Shown in pieces: positions 44,764-53,715 of a stretch of DNA of 64,000 nucleotides. The stretch is taken from positions 40,202-104,201 of the forward strand of contig NZ_JACJPX010000025.1 of the NCBI RefSeq assembly GCF_014696315.1, in the 5' to 3' direction. The translations under genes were made by a program, and so were the position numbers. The notes under the pieces are model-generated. The model ran no database searches. It was not told the origin of the DNA and saw nothing but the letters and a program-made list of their open reading frames with translations. Within the stretch, counting starts at the first letter, position 1, and every line of letters starts with the position of its first letter. The DNA comes from Calothrix membranacea FACHB-236 (GTDB lineage: Bacteria > Cyanobacteriota > Cyanobacteriia > Cyanobacteriales > Nostocaceae).

Positions 44764-45950
44764 ATAAGCCATTACGTATTGCTCTTGTGATGCAGGGAGG
44801 ACGCAGCTGGATAGGTGGCAGCGAATATATTAAAAACATCATCCTAGCGCTGGGAAGTCTACCCGATAATATCCGAGCCAAATATGAAGTATGCCTAATC
44901 TACAATGAATATTTAGATCCAGAGCTACATAAATGTATTGAGCCTTATCTGCATAAAATTTATAATCAACAAGTTGAATTAAAGCCAATAACTTTTCAAA
45001 ACCGGATTCGTTGGAGAATTATCCGAAATTTATATGGGTGGAAAGATCCTAGATCTGAATCTTTTTTAAGAAAAGAAAAATTTGACTTTATTTACCCCTA
45101 TTTAAGTTTAGAAACAAGTAATAGCTCATATCGTTCAGCTTCTTGGATTGCCGACTTCCAGCACAAATACCTTCCCAACTTTTTTACACCAGAAGAACTT
45201 GCAGTCAGAGAGAATTTATTTTCTCAGATTGCACATCACTCATCTACTATTGTTCTTAGTAGTCAGACTGCAGAAAAAGACTTTCACAAATTTTTTCCAG
45301 AAGCCGCCCATAAAACCAAAGTTTTATCATTTAAAACTACTCCTTCATCCTCTTGGTATCAAGGTGAGCCTCAAAATATCCAAAAAAACTATTGTCTACC
45401 AGATAGATTTTTTATTATCAGTAATCAATTCTGGCAACATAAAAATCATCTAACAGTTTTCAAAGCATTAAAACTTTTACATAAGCAATCGATCTATCCT
45501 GTGATTGTCTGTACTGGTCACATTTATGACTATCGCCAACCCAACTATTGTGACGAAATTTTGCAAAGCATTCATAAAATGGGAATTACCAAACAGGTAT
45601 ATTTGTTAGGATTGATTCCCAAGTTTGAACAGTGCCAACTCATGCGTCGTTCACTTGCAGTCATTCAACCATCATTATTTGAAGGATGGAGTACTGTAGT
45701 TGAAGATGCGAAATGTTTTGGAAAGCATATAATTCTCACAGACTTACCCGTAAATTTAGAACAAAATCCTCCTAACAGTATATTTTTTGAGGGTAAATCA
45801 CCTGAAATTTTAGCTGATATATTAGCTGATTATTGGGAAAAGCTTACGCCTGGCCCTGATTTACAACAAGAGCAGATTGCTCACACTAACAGTATTAGTG
45901 AAGCGCAGGAATTTGCATATCGTTTTCTAGATATAGCAGCAAGTATTTGA
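44760..45950 (+). CDS. Family 4 glycosyltransferase
   Basis: 396 residues from ATG at 44760, in an ATGA overlap with the epimerase stop (a TTG at 44733 is open but unneeded). VMQGGRSWIGGSEY is the N-terminal loop and IQPSLFEGWSTVVEDAKCFG carries the EX7E-like donor motif. The middle part has an unusual length of about 110 residues between halves. Retaining GT4; substrate unknown. Confidence 0.9.
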   Translation: MNKPLRIALVMQGGRSWIGGSEYIKNIILALGSLPDNIRAKYEVCLIYNEYLDPELHKCIEPYLHKIYNQQVELKPITFQNRIRWRIIRNLYGWKDPRSESFLRKEKFDFIYPYLSLETSNSSYRSASWIADFQHKYLPNFFTPEELAVRENLFSQIAHHSSTIVLSSQTAEKDFHKFFPEAAHKTKVLSFKTTPSSSWYQGEPQNIQKNYCLPDRFFIISNQFWQHKNHLTVFKALKLLHKQSIYPVIVCTGHIYDYRQPNYCDEILQSIHKMGITKQVYLLGLIPKFEQCQLMRRSLAVIQPSLFEGWSTVVEDAKCFGKHIILTDLPVNLEQNPPNSIFFEGKSPEILADILADYWEKLTPGPDLQQEQIAHTNSISEAQEFAYRFLDIAASI

Positions 45951-45990
45951 GTATTAAAGGGATAAATGTGTAGATGAGAATGCTACAAGT

Positions 45991-46845
45991 ATGAATGCTA
46001 CAGTATGTATTTCTATAATTATTCCCTCCTACAATCAAGCCCCTTGGCTTGAGGCCTGCTTAGAAAGCATTTTGAAGCAGAATTATCCAAATTTAGAGGT
46101 AATTATCATTGATGGAGGCAGTACTGATAATTCTGTAGACGTGATTAAACGCTATGCTCATCATCTCACTTATTGGGTGAGTGAGCGCGATCGCGGTCAG
46201 AGTCATGCCTTAAATAAAGGTTTTGCTAAAGCTTCTGGGAATTGGATAACTTGGCTAAATTCTGATGATTTATTGTTACCTGGTTCATTAATTAGTTTGC
46301 AACAGCATATTATTGCTTACCCTGATGTTCAATGGTGGATTGGTAATGGATGGTTTATTGACAGCCAAGGCAAAAATCTAAAAATATTTAAATCTCCAAA
46401 GGGTATTAGTCAACCAAAGGATCTATGTCCGTGGACTGAAAATTGGTTACCTCAACCAGGAAGTTTTTTTACGAGTCAACTCTTGGAGAAAACAGGTGCT
46501 TATTTACGCGAAGATTTACATTATGCAATGGATTTAGAACTTTGGTTAAGATTCTTGCAATATACGAAACCAAGGATAATTGATTATGATATGGCAGCTT
46601 ATCGCCTACACAATCAAAGTAAAACAGTATCTATGATGCCATCTGTTGAGGCAGAAATTGTGAAAGTTTTTGCAGAACATCTGGGACTAGAGAAAGCTCT
46701 GGAACGAGTGAAATGGTTAGCAGGCGATCGCTATTTTTATGAAGAGCGCTATCAAGAGCTAATAATAAAGTTAAAACCTTTTATTAAAGTAGTATCTATG
46801 TTTAAGTATATTAAGCACAATAAGCATAAACTACATAAAATATAG
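45991..46845 (+). CDS. Family 2 glycosyltransferase
   Basis: 284 residues. IIPSYNQAPWL (10-20), IIDGGSTDNS (39-48) and NSDD (90-93) mark GT2. It is a paralogue of the enzyme at 51783: the first hundred residues align without gaps, including LTYWVSE and WLNSDDLLLP. The acceptor half keeps the MDLELWLRFL segment. ATG at 45991; no strong ribosome site. Confidence 0.92.
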   Translation: MNATVCISIIIPSYNQAPWLEACLESILKQNYPNLEVIIIDGGSTDNSVDVIKRYAHHLTYWVSERDRGQSHALNKGFAKASGNWITWLNSDDLLLPGSLISLQQHIIAYPDVQWWIGNGWFIDSQGKNLKIFKSPKGISQPKDLCPWTENWLPQPGSFFTSQLLEKTGAYLREDLHYAMDLELWLRFLQYTKPRIIDYDMAAYRLHNQSKTVSMMPSVEAEIVKVFAEHLGLEKALERVKWLAGDRYFYEERYQELIIKLKPFIKVVSMFKYIKHNKHKLHKI

Positions 46846-47071
46846 GATTCATACATTAATACTCTCAGACCAAATTTACAGCATTTTAAAATTGTATTAG
46901 TTACAACTTGACTGGTTTGGAGACACAGGCAGAAGAGAAGAAAATAATTTTTATATTTAATTCTATCGCTATGTACCTCCTATAATTGCAACCTGCTATA
47001 TGTTGCTATAAAACAATAAATTATTACACAATTAATTAATAAGAAAATGTAATAAATTGCATAATAATTAT

Positions 47072-48226
47072 ATGATCCCAATTAAGAAAAATTTAAGAAA
47101 AGCAATTAATGCGCTTCATCCACAAATGCCTAAAGGAACTATCTCAGATGCAAATTTTTGGGTTGAGCAAACAAGAAAATCTGCTAAAGCAGATACTATG
47201 CGAGGATGGGCAATGCCCTGGGTTGAAGAGTTGTTTGAGGAACAACCTATAGTGCGCTCAAAGCCTAATACTTTAGAAAAAACAATCCACCCTAACTTTA
47301 TTAAACATTACTTTACAACAACTCCTAGAGCTTCTGTTTATATTTTACATAATGCCCGAATTGTCGGAATAGAAGGATATGTTATATCGCCAGATAATAA
47401 AGTTTTTGAAGAATTTACATATTGTTCTACAAAATCAGGTTCAGATTATGATATTTTTTACAGATTAAAGTTACCTCAACTTAATTCTCAATCCGGTTGG
47501 TGGGCTACTATTACATATCCAGACGCTTCAGAATTTTTTCATTTTGAAATAGAATCTTTTCCAAGATTAAGGTTAATTGAACAATTTAAAACTATTTTAG
47601 ATGGACTAGTTGTGCCAAAAACAATCAAGAAAAATCATTTAAAATTACTGCAAGAGGTTGGTTTTGGAGAAGAACGACTTATAAAAATTGATCAATCATC
47701 ACATATTAAATTTGAAAATTTAATTGTCCCTGCTTTTGTTGCTGGTAAAAATCTTCCCAAATGGGTACCAAGCTTTTACAAAAACATTTTTTTTACTGAG
47801 ATTTTGCCGCCCAGTAAACTAGTATATATATCTCGTGAAGATGCCCAATACCGAAGAATTATAAATTCCGATGAAGTCGAAAATTTAGTTACTAGCTTTG
47901 GCTTCACTAAATATGTAATTTCCGAGCTTTCACCTATTCAGCAAAGAGAAGTTTTTAGTTCAGCAAATATTATTGTGTCGCCTCATGGTGCTGCTTTGTC
48001 CAACTTAGTCTATTCACAAAAAAACTTAAAACTTCTGGAAATTTTTTCTCCTCACCATGTAGATGTAACATACTGGACGATGATTCAAGCAATTGAGGCA
48101 GAATATTGGTACATACTTGGAAAGCAAACTCCAAGAAATAAAATAATTAAGTCAGATTTTGAAAACATTTTAGTAGATATTGAAGAGTTAAAAAACTATC
48201 TTAATATAATTCTTCAAAATGCATAG
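47072..48226 (+). CDS. Family 61 (DUF563) glycosyltransferase
   Basis: 384 residues from ATG at 47072 (a TTG five codons earlier is open). The conserved SPHGAALSN (H305) and LEIFSPHHVDVTYWTM belong to the GT61/DUF563 family, which in plants and bacteria transfers xylose, GlcNAc or other sugars. It is a paralogue of 49208. Base composition here is markedly AT-rich compared with the ends of the window, which suggests an acquired segment. Confidence 0.82.
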   Translation: MIPIKKNLRKAINALHPQMPKGTISDANFWVEQTRKSAKADTMRGWAMPWVEELFEEQPIVRSKPNTLEKTIHPNFIKHYFTTTPRASVYILHNARIVGIEGYVISPDNKVFEEFTYCSTKSGSDYDIFYRLKLPQLNSQSGWWATITYPDASEFFHFEIESFPRLRLIEQFKTILDGLVVPKTIKKNHLKLLQEVGFGEERLIKIDQSSHIKFENLIVPAFVAGKNLPKWVPSFYKNIFFTEILPPSKLVYISREDAQYRRIINSDEVENLVTSFGFTKYVISELSPIQQREVFSSANIIVSPHGAALSNLVYSQKNLKLLEIFSPHHVDVTYWTMIQAIEAEYWYILGKQTPRNKIIKSDFENILVDIEELKNYLNIILQNA

Positions 48227-48277
48227 CCAAAAAATGAAGAATATTCATGCTAACCTTGTTCAGGAGATAATTATAGT

Positions 48278-48925
48278 ATGTTCAACATTTCTAACACAGT
48301 TAAAGAAACATTAAAACAAATTCCTGCTATAAAAGCGATTTCTGAGGGTAGGTATTTACTGAAACGAGAAGAAATGTTTGAAAGTTGGCGTGTTCAACAT
48401 TCCCCTTCTCCACCACCACATTTTATCAAGCAGCAAGCAATTCTAGACTATGTAACAGAAAAGTTTAATTTAGTTATTGAAACAGGTACTTTTTATGGAA
48501 GCACAACAGAATTTTTAAGTAGATATGTTGAGCAAGTATATTCGATTGAGTTATCAAAAGAGTTATATGAAATTGCTAAGACTAAATTTGCTAACAATAG
48601 TTCTATCCACCTCTTCCAAGGAGATAGTGCTGATGTTCTACAACACATTCTTGACTCTATTAATGAACCAATTATCTTTTGGTTAGATGGTCATTACTCC
48701 GGTGATGGAACGGCAAAAGGTTTTAAGGATACGCCTATTGTTGCAGAATTAGAAGCAATATTTAAGCATCCTCTCAAAAAGGAACATATTATTCTTATTG
48801 ATGATGCAAGGTGCTTTGTTGGTTCAGGGGATTATCCATCAATAGATACTCTTAAAAAATTTTCTTTTGACAATGGATTTGAGTGTTTTTATATTTTGAA
48901 TGACATTATCAGGATACATAATTAA
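48278..48925 (+). CDS. Class I SAM-dependent methyltransferase
   Basis: 215 residues. LVIETGTFYGSTTEF is the SAM loop, and IIFWLDGHYSGDG with HIILIDDARCF supplies the acidic residues seen in TylF/macrocin-like and cephalosporin-hydroxylase-like methyltransferases. An O-methyltransferase acting on a sugar is plausible. AGGAG lies 11 bases before ATG. A hairpin terminator candidate follows at 48933. Confidence 0.82.
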   Translation: MFNISNTVKETLKQIPAIKAISEGRYLLKREEMFESWRVQHSPSPPPHFIKQQAILDYVTEKFNLVIETGTFYGSTTEFLSRYVEQVYSIELSKELYEIAKTKFANNSSIHLFQGDSADVLQHILDSINEPIIFWLDGHYSGDGTAKGFKDTPIVAELEAIFKHPLKKEHIILIDDARCFVGSGDYPSIDTLKKFSFDNGFECFYILNDIIRIHN

Positions 48926-48932
48926 ATATATC

Positions 48933-48988
48933 CTCTCTTCATATCAATTCTATTTAAGCCTGCATAGAAATGTAGAATATGAAGAGAG
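48933..48988 (+). terminator. Inverted repeat after the methyltransferase
   Basis: A perfect 12-bp stem (CTCTCTTCATAT 48933-48944, ATATGAAGAGAG 48977-48988) with a 32-nt loop, eight bases past the stop. The long loop lowers confidence, but the position is right for transcript ending. Confidence 0.55.
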
Positions 48989-49034
48989 ATACGCATAATT
49001 AATTACACAATTTTGTTACGAATACACCTTTAGG

Positions 49035-49051
49035 GCGAAGATATGCTTCGC
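49035..49051. repeat. Short palindrome GCGAAG-CTTCGC
   Basis: GCGAAG (49035-49040) and CTTCGC (49046-49051) with a 5-nt loop lie in an otherwise AT-rich gap. It resembles the cores of dispersed cyanobacterial repeats. It is the only GC-rich island between 48926 and 49207. Confidence 0.45.
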
Positions 49052-49207
49052 GTTTAGTACTTTTGAATGTTAGTGAAATGTAGACATATGTTATAAAACA
49101 TAAAAATAATGTGAGTTATCTGGTTATTTAAATTTTTATTTGCAATTAAATCGCTATTTAAAATTATAGCTATTCAATATAATATATATAGGATGAAATA
49201 AAAATTA

Positions 49208-50224
49208 TTGAGAAATTATATAGAATATAAAATTTGTCAAGCATCAGAAGAGATTCAGCGAATCACACCAAATTCTATTGATGATAATAATATTCCAGAT
49301 ATTTTTCAACGTGAGGCAAAATTATACAACAAGACACCAGAATCAGGTATTTACATTATCAAAAATGGCACAGCTCTTGCTTTAGGAGATTGTTATACCC
49401 AATGGGGCAATTGTGTTCACTGGAATAATGAAAGTTTACCAATTAATACACCACGCCCTCACAAATGTTGGTCTGTAAAACCTTGGGTGATTCCAAAAAA
49501 GCGATTTTCTGGTACAGTTGCAGTTCTCACACATCCTCAGCAACATGGTTATTTTCATTGGCTTTTTGATGTGTTACCTCGCCTAGCCTTGCTTGAAAAA
49601 GTCGGTTTACAACCAGATTACCTTTACATTGCTCAAAGCCTACCTTTCCAACGTGATTCGCTTGCGCTTTTAGGATATAAATATCCCATTATTGATGCTA
49701 CAGAAACTTTAGCATTATGTGCAGATTATCTTTTTATTCCTAGTGCTGCTAGTGTTTCAGGTGTCATGTCTCCTTGGATATGTAACTTTTTACATCAACG
49801 TTTAGGACAAGGGAGTAAAAGCATATTACCATCTTCAGAAAAAATTTATGTTTCTCGACAAAAAACAAAGTATGGCAAATTAATTAATGAACAAATTATA
49901 AAAAGTTTTCTAGAAACAAAAAAATTTCAAACAGTATATGCAGAAGATATAAGTTTGCCAGAGCAAATAGGATTATTTCGCCATGCAAAGATTGTTATTG
50001 GCCCACATGGTGCGGGATTATCTAACTTCGTATTTACGCAGCCTAATGCACAGTTAATTGAATTGTTGTCTCCAGATTACTTGAATCTTTGTTATTGGAC
50101 GCTGGCTGGTCAAATTCAAGCAAATTACTCATTTATCCTGGGTGAAAAAAACATGTTACCAGTGAGTACACGTCCTAATATTGATATTAAAATTTCTCAG
50201 CTAAAATTAATTATTAATACTTGA
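49208..50224 (+). CDS. Family 61 (DUF563) glycosyltransferase
   Basis: 338 residues from a TTG at 49208; there is no suitable in-frame ATG before the conserved domain. GPHGAGLSNFVF (H267) and LIELLSPDYLNLCYWTLA are the family signature. It shares the catalytic-domain pattern with the gene at 47072. HPQQHGYFHWLFDVLPRL is the second family block. The start codon is the weak point. Sugar unknown. Confidence 0.82.
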   Translation: MRNYIEYKICQASEEIQRITPNSIDDNNIPDIFQREAKLYNKTPESGIYIIKNGTALALGDCYTQWGNCVHWNNESLPINTPRPHKCWSVKPWVIPKKRFSGTVAVLTHPQQHGYFHWLFDVLPRLALLEKVGLQPDYLYIAQSLPFQRDSLALLGYKYPIIDATETLALCADYLFIPSAASVSGVMSPWICNFLHQRLGQGSKSILPSSEKIYVSRQKTKYGKLINEQIIKSFLETKKFQTVYAEDISLPEQIGLFRHAKIVIGPHGAGLSNFVFTQPNAQLIELLSPDYLNLCYWTLAGQIQANYSFILGEKNMLPVSTRPNIDIKISQLKLIINT

Positions 50225-50249
50225 TAATCAGAGTTTTAACTACATCATA

Positions 50250-50804
50250 ATGCTTAGTTATTTAACTATTATGCGTGGTTTATGGGGTTGTCTTAGGAAT
50301 GGAGTTAAGTATAATGCCCATAATATACCAAGATTAGGAAAACGAGTCATTTTTCAGGTAGAACCGGGAGGTCAACTTATACTCCTTGGCAAACTTACTG
50401 TTGATCGTGATGCTGAGATTATAGTTTATCAAGGCGGACAACTTATTTTAGGTGATGATGTTTATATTGGTCACAATTCAACTATAGCTTGTGCTCATAA
50501 AATTACTATTGGTAATAGAGCTATGATTGCTGATTTTGTGACAATACGTGACATGAACCACATTCGCATTTCTGGAATACCTATAAATCAATCAGGGATT
50601 CAATCATCTCCGATTGATATTGGAGATGATTGCTGGTTAGCAAGCAAAGTTACAGTTACCGCAGGTACATCTATTGGTAATGAAGTAACGGTAGGTGCTA
50701 ATGCTGTAGTCATCGGTCAACATCCATCTCATTGTTTGTTAGCAGGTATTCCTGCACAGTTAAAAAAGTTTTATCACAAATCCGAAAATAGAGAAAAGCA
50801 TTAA
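50250..50804 (+). CDS. Hexapeptide-repeat acyltransferase
   Basis: 184 residues of left-handed beta-helix. ILGDDVYIGHNSTIACAHKITIGNRAMIAD and IGDDCWLASKVTVTAGTSIGNEVTVGANAVV show the hexapeptide pattern; H109 (RDMNHIR) may be catalytic. Likely an O-acetyltransferase of the glycan. Its TAA shares one A with the ATG of the next GT2 (50804), which couples the pair. Confidence 0.87.
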   Translation: MLSYLTIMRGLWGCLRNGVKYNAHNIPRLGKRVIFQVEPGGQLILLGKLTVDRDAEIIVYQGGQLILGDDVYIGHNSTIACAHKITIGNRAMIADFVTIRDMNHIRISGIPINQSGIQSSPIDIGDDCWLASKVTVTAGTSIGNEVTVGANAVVIGQHPSHCLLAGIPAQLKKFYHKSENREKH

Positions 50805-51742
50805 TGATCTATTTGAGTGTTATTCTCTGTACTCACAATCCGAATCAGCTATTTCTTGAACGTGTATTAAAAAGTCTCTGCGTACAGACTTTATCGTTTG
50901 AAAACTGGGAACTTATCTTAGTTGATAATGCTAGTACTTCATCTGTAGAGCAAATCAGTAGCATTCAGCCTCTGTTAAATACTTTAAAATGGCGTATTGT
51001 CTTAGAAACCGAACTGGGGCTAACATCTGCTCGCCTAGCTGGTATTCGCAATTCTGTAGGCAATATTCTAGTATTTGTTGATGATGACACTTTACTAGAA
51101 CCTTCTTATTTAGAAAATGCATTAACTGCTTTTAGAAATAACCCAGAAATTGGAGCAGCTGGAGGTCGAATCCAAGGAGAATTCGAGCTAGCTCCCCAGT
51201 CTTGGATGGTAAATCATTTAGGAAACTTAGCAATTAGAGATTTTGGAGATCGCCCAATTCGAGCATTAATCTATAACGAATCTGGGCCCTGGGAACCTTG
51301 TGGCGCTGGAATGGTAATTAGTGCAGTGATAGCTCGTGAATATGATCGTCAAATTAGCAATGGTGCAAGAACTAAATTAGACCGTATTGGGAAAGCTCTA
51401 TCAAGCTGTGGAGACACTGATCTAGCACGTACAGCAACTGATATGGGTTTCTATCTTGCCTACGAACCTAGCCTCAAATTAACTCATATTATTCCTCGGC
51501 AACGTCTGACATTAAGATATTTAGTTCGTTTGTCATACAGTATTCAACGTGATGGCTGGTTGTTATATCGAATTCGCGGAAAGCACTGTCAAATTTCACA
51601 ACTTAAATTTCTAATCTTATGCTTCATGATTCCATTTAATACCTTTTCATCTAGTCCAAGAATATGGTTACTAAATATGGCAGAAGCCTTAGGTAAGTTA
51701 CAAGGTAGACGCATTTATTTGTTGCATGCTAAGTATTTTTGA
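50804..51742 (+). CDS. Family 2 glycosyltransferase
   Basis: 312 residues. LSVILCTHNPNQ starts the fold, with LVDNAST (39-45) and FVDDDT (91-96; DDD 93-95). The later GPWEPCGAGMVI and GDTDLARTATDMG resemble the rhamnosyl- or galactofuranosyl-type GT2 enzymes. It overlaps the acyltransferase gene by one base. The C-terminus lacks a membrane span. Confidence 0.92.
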   Translation: MIYLSVILCTHNPNQLFLERVLKSLCVQTLSFENWELILVDNASTSSVEQISSIQPLLNTLKWRIVLETELGLTSARLAGIRNSVGNILVFVDDDTLLEPSYLENALTAFRNNPEIGAAGGRIQGEFELAPQSWMVNHLGNLAIRDFGDRPIRALIYNESGPWEPCGAGMVISAVIAREYDRQISNGARTKLDRIGKALSSCGDTDLARTATDMGFYLAYEPSLKLTHIIPRQRLTLRYLVRLSYSIQRDGWLLYRIRGKHCQISQLKFLILCFMIPFNTFSSSPRIWLLNMAEALGKLQGRRIYLLHAKYF

Positions 51743-51782
51743 AACTTATTAATGTTGAATTTATGATTATTTTAGATTTCAT

Positions 51783-52673
51783 ATGTTAGATTATCCTAGA
51801 ATTACACTGGTTACACCTTCATATAATCAATCACAGTTTTTAGAGGCAACCATAAAATCTGTATTATCCCAAAATTATCCAAACTTGGAATATATTATTA
51901 TTGATGGGGGTAGCACAGATACCTCAGTTAATATTATTCGTTCCTACGCCGACCAGTTAACATATTGGGTGAGCGAACCTGATCAGGGACAAAGTGATGC
52001 GATCGCCAAGGGGTTTGCCAGAGTAACTGGAGATATTATTAACTGGCTTAACTCAGATGATTTGTTATTGCCAAATGCTCTATTTGCAGTAGCACAGGCT
52101 TATCAAGAAACCCAAGCAGATTTAATTGTGGGTGAAGATTTACACTTTCGAGGCAATAATATCGACCAGCCAGTTTATCACTTTCGCCCTGCAAATTATC
52201 ACTATCCTGAATGTTGGCAATTTTGGACAGAAGAATTTCGTTATCATCAACCCTGCACTTTTTTTAGCCGTAAAGCTTATCATCAGGTTGCGGGTTTGAA
52301 TCGAGATTTGCATTATGTTATGGATTACGATTTGTATTGCCGAATACTTGCTTTACCAGATACAAAAGTATTCTACTTAAATCATCCATTAAGTGCTTTT
52401 CGACTGCATGATAATGCTAAAACTGCCAAATACAAACCTAAATTTTTGCGAGAAAAGTGCCAAATAATCTCGCACCACTCACAAGAAATTAGTTTGACAC
52501 AAGAAGATAAATTAAAACTTAACAGCTATGTAGCTCAATGTAATTTTCACAATGCAGTCGATGCTTCTCGCAAACAAGATTGGATAACTGCTCTGCAATC
52601 TTTATTAGACGGTTATAAAGTTGCTCCTGGCTATTTTTGTCAATATGCTTTGAAGCGAATGTCGCGAATATAA
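51783..52673 (+). CDS. Family 2 glycosyltransferase
   Basis: 296 residues. VTPSYNQSQFL, IIDGGSTDTS (39-48) and NSDD (90-93) mark GT2; paralogue of 45991, with matching spacing through the first hundred residues. FHRLHDN-type FRLHDNAKTAKYKP ends the catalytic part. The acceptor half has MDYDLYCRIL. ATG at 51783 follows the preceding gene by 40 nt. Confidence 0.92.
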   Translation: MLDYPRITLVTPSYNQSQFLEATIKSVLSQNYPNLEYIIIDGGSTDTSVNIIRSYADQLTYWVSEPDQGQSDAIAKGFARVTGDIINWLNSDDLLLPNALFAVAQAYQETQADLIVGEDLHFRGNNIDQPVYHFRPANYHYPECWQFWTEEFRYHQPCTFFSRKAYHQVAGLNRDLHYVMDYDLYCRILALPDTKVFYLNHPLSAFRLHDNAKTAKYKPKFLREKCQIISHHSQEISLTQEDKLKLNSYVAQCNFHNAVDASRKQDWITALQSLLDGYKVAPGYFCQYALKRMSRI

Positions 52674-52795
52674 AGAGCAGAAAAATTAGGAAGGAATTCT
52701 AGCAAAATTATCCTCTTCATCATTTCCTAAATTCCTCAGGGCAAATTAATTAACACTTAACTTACTTTAATGTTTTACCAATATTTAAATTCACA

Positions 52796-53707
52796 ATGAC
52801 CCAGTCAAAAGTACCCATCAGTATCCTCATCCCCACTTATCGGCGCGAACAAGTCTTAATTGATACAATAAATTATATTTTAGCCTTACCTGTCACCGCG
52901 GCTGAGGTAGTAGTTATTGATCAGACCCCACAGCATGAATCTGTTGTAGCAGAACAACTTCACCAATGGCATAAAGAACAACGTATTAACTGGCTTCGCC
53001 TAGAGCAGCCTTCAATACCTAAAGCAATGAATCAGGGACTACTCGCAGCCCGATATGACTTGGTACTTTATCTAGATGATGACATTATTCCTGACCCACA
53101 ACTGGTTTACACACATTGGCAGACCCATCAAGAGTACCAAGATATACAAAATCTTATAGTTGCGGGAAAAGTAATCCAGCCGTGGGAAGAAGGGAAAGAA
53201 ATTACCCAAAAGGTTCCTTCACCAGCCTCATTTGCCACTTGCTCACGAGCTTGGCCAGAAGTTTTTATGGGTGGTAATTTCTCTATAAATCGTCAACGTA
53301 TTTTAAAACTGAAAGGTTTTGATGAGAACTTTGTGGGTGCAGCTTTTCAATTTGAAGCAGAGTTTGCCTATAGATTCCGACAAGCTGATGGAAAAATCCT
53401 GTTTGAGCCAGCAGCTTGTATTCATCATCTGAAGGTGACATCTGGAGGGACAAGAAGCTACGGAAATCACCTCACTACTTGGAATCCCAATCATGCAGTT
53501 GGAGACTACTATTACCTACTTTGTACCAAAGGTTTACCCGAACGCTTTTGGAGAATGTTGAGTCGTCCTATTCATGCTGTCATCACTCGCCATCATTTGT
53601 ATAAACCTTGGTGGATTCCTGCAACACTAATTGCGGAAATGCGAGGATTGCTTTGGGCATTGAGATTATATTGGCAAGGGCCACGTTACATTAATTCCAA
53701 CTGGTAA
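52796..53707 (+). CDS. Family 2 glycosyltransferase
   Basis: 303 residues. ISILIPTYRRE (8-18), VVIDQTPQHES and LDDDI (93-97; DDD 94-96) identify a GT2. The FMGGNFSINRQRILKLKGFDENFVG segment is the galactosyl/rhamnosyl-type block with GGNxS. It sits eight bases before the polymerase gene, in one transcript. A run of AT-rich sequence separates it from the previous gene (about 120 nt). Confidence 0.92.
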   Translation: MTQSKVPISILIPTYRREQVLIDTINYILALPVTAAEVVVIDQTPQHESVVAEQLHQWHKEQRINWLRLEQPSIPKAMNQGLLAARYDLVLYLDDDIIPDPQLVYTHWQTHQEYQDIQNLIVAGKVIQPWEEGKEITQKVPSPASFATCSRAWPEVFMGGNFSINRQRILKLKGFDENFVGAAFQFEAEFAYRFRQADGKILFEPAACIHHLKVTSGGTRSYGNHLTTWNPNHAVGDYYYLLCTKGLPERFWRMLSRPIHAVITRHHLYKPWWIPATLIAEMRGLLWALRLYWQGPRYINSNW

Positions 53708-53715
53708 ATCTCTCA

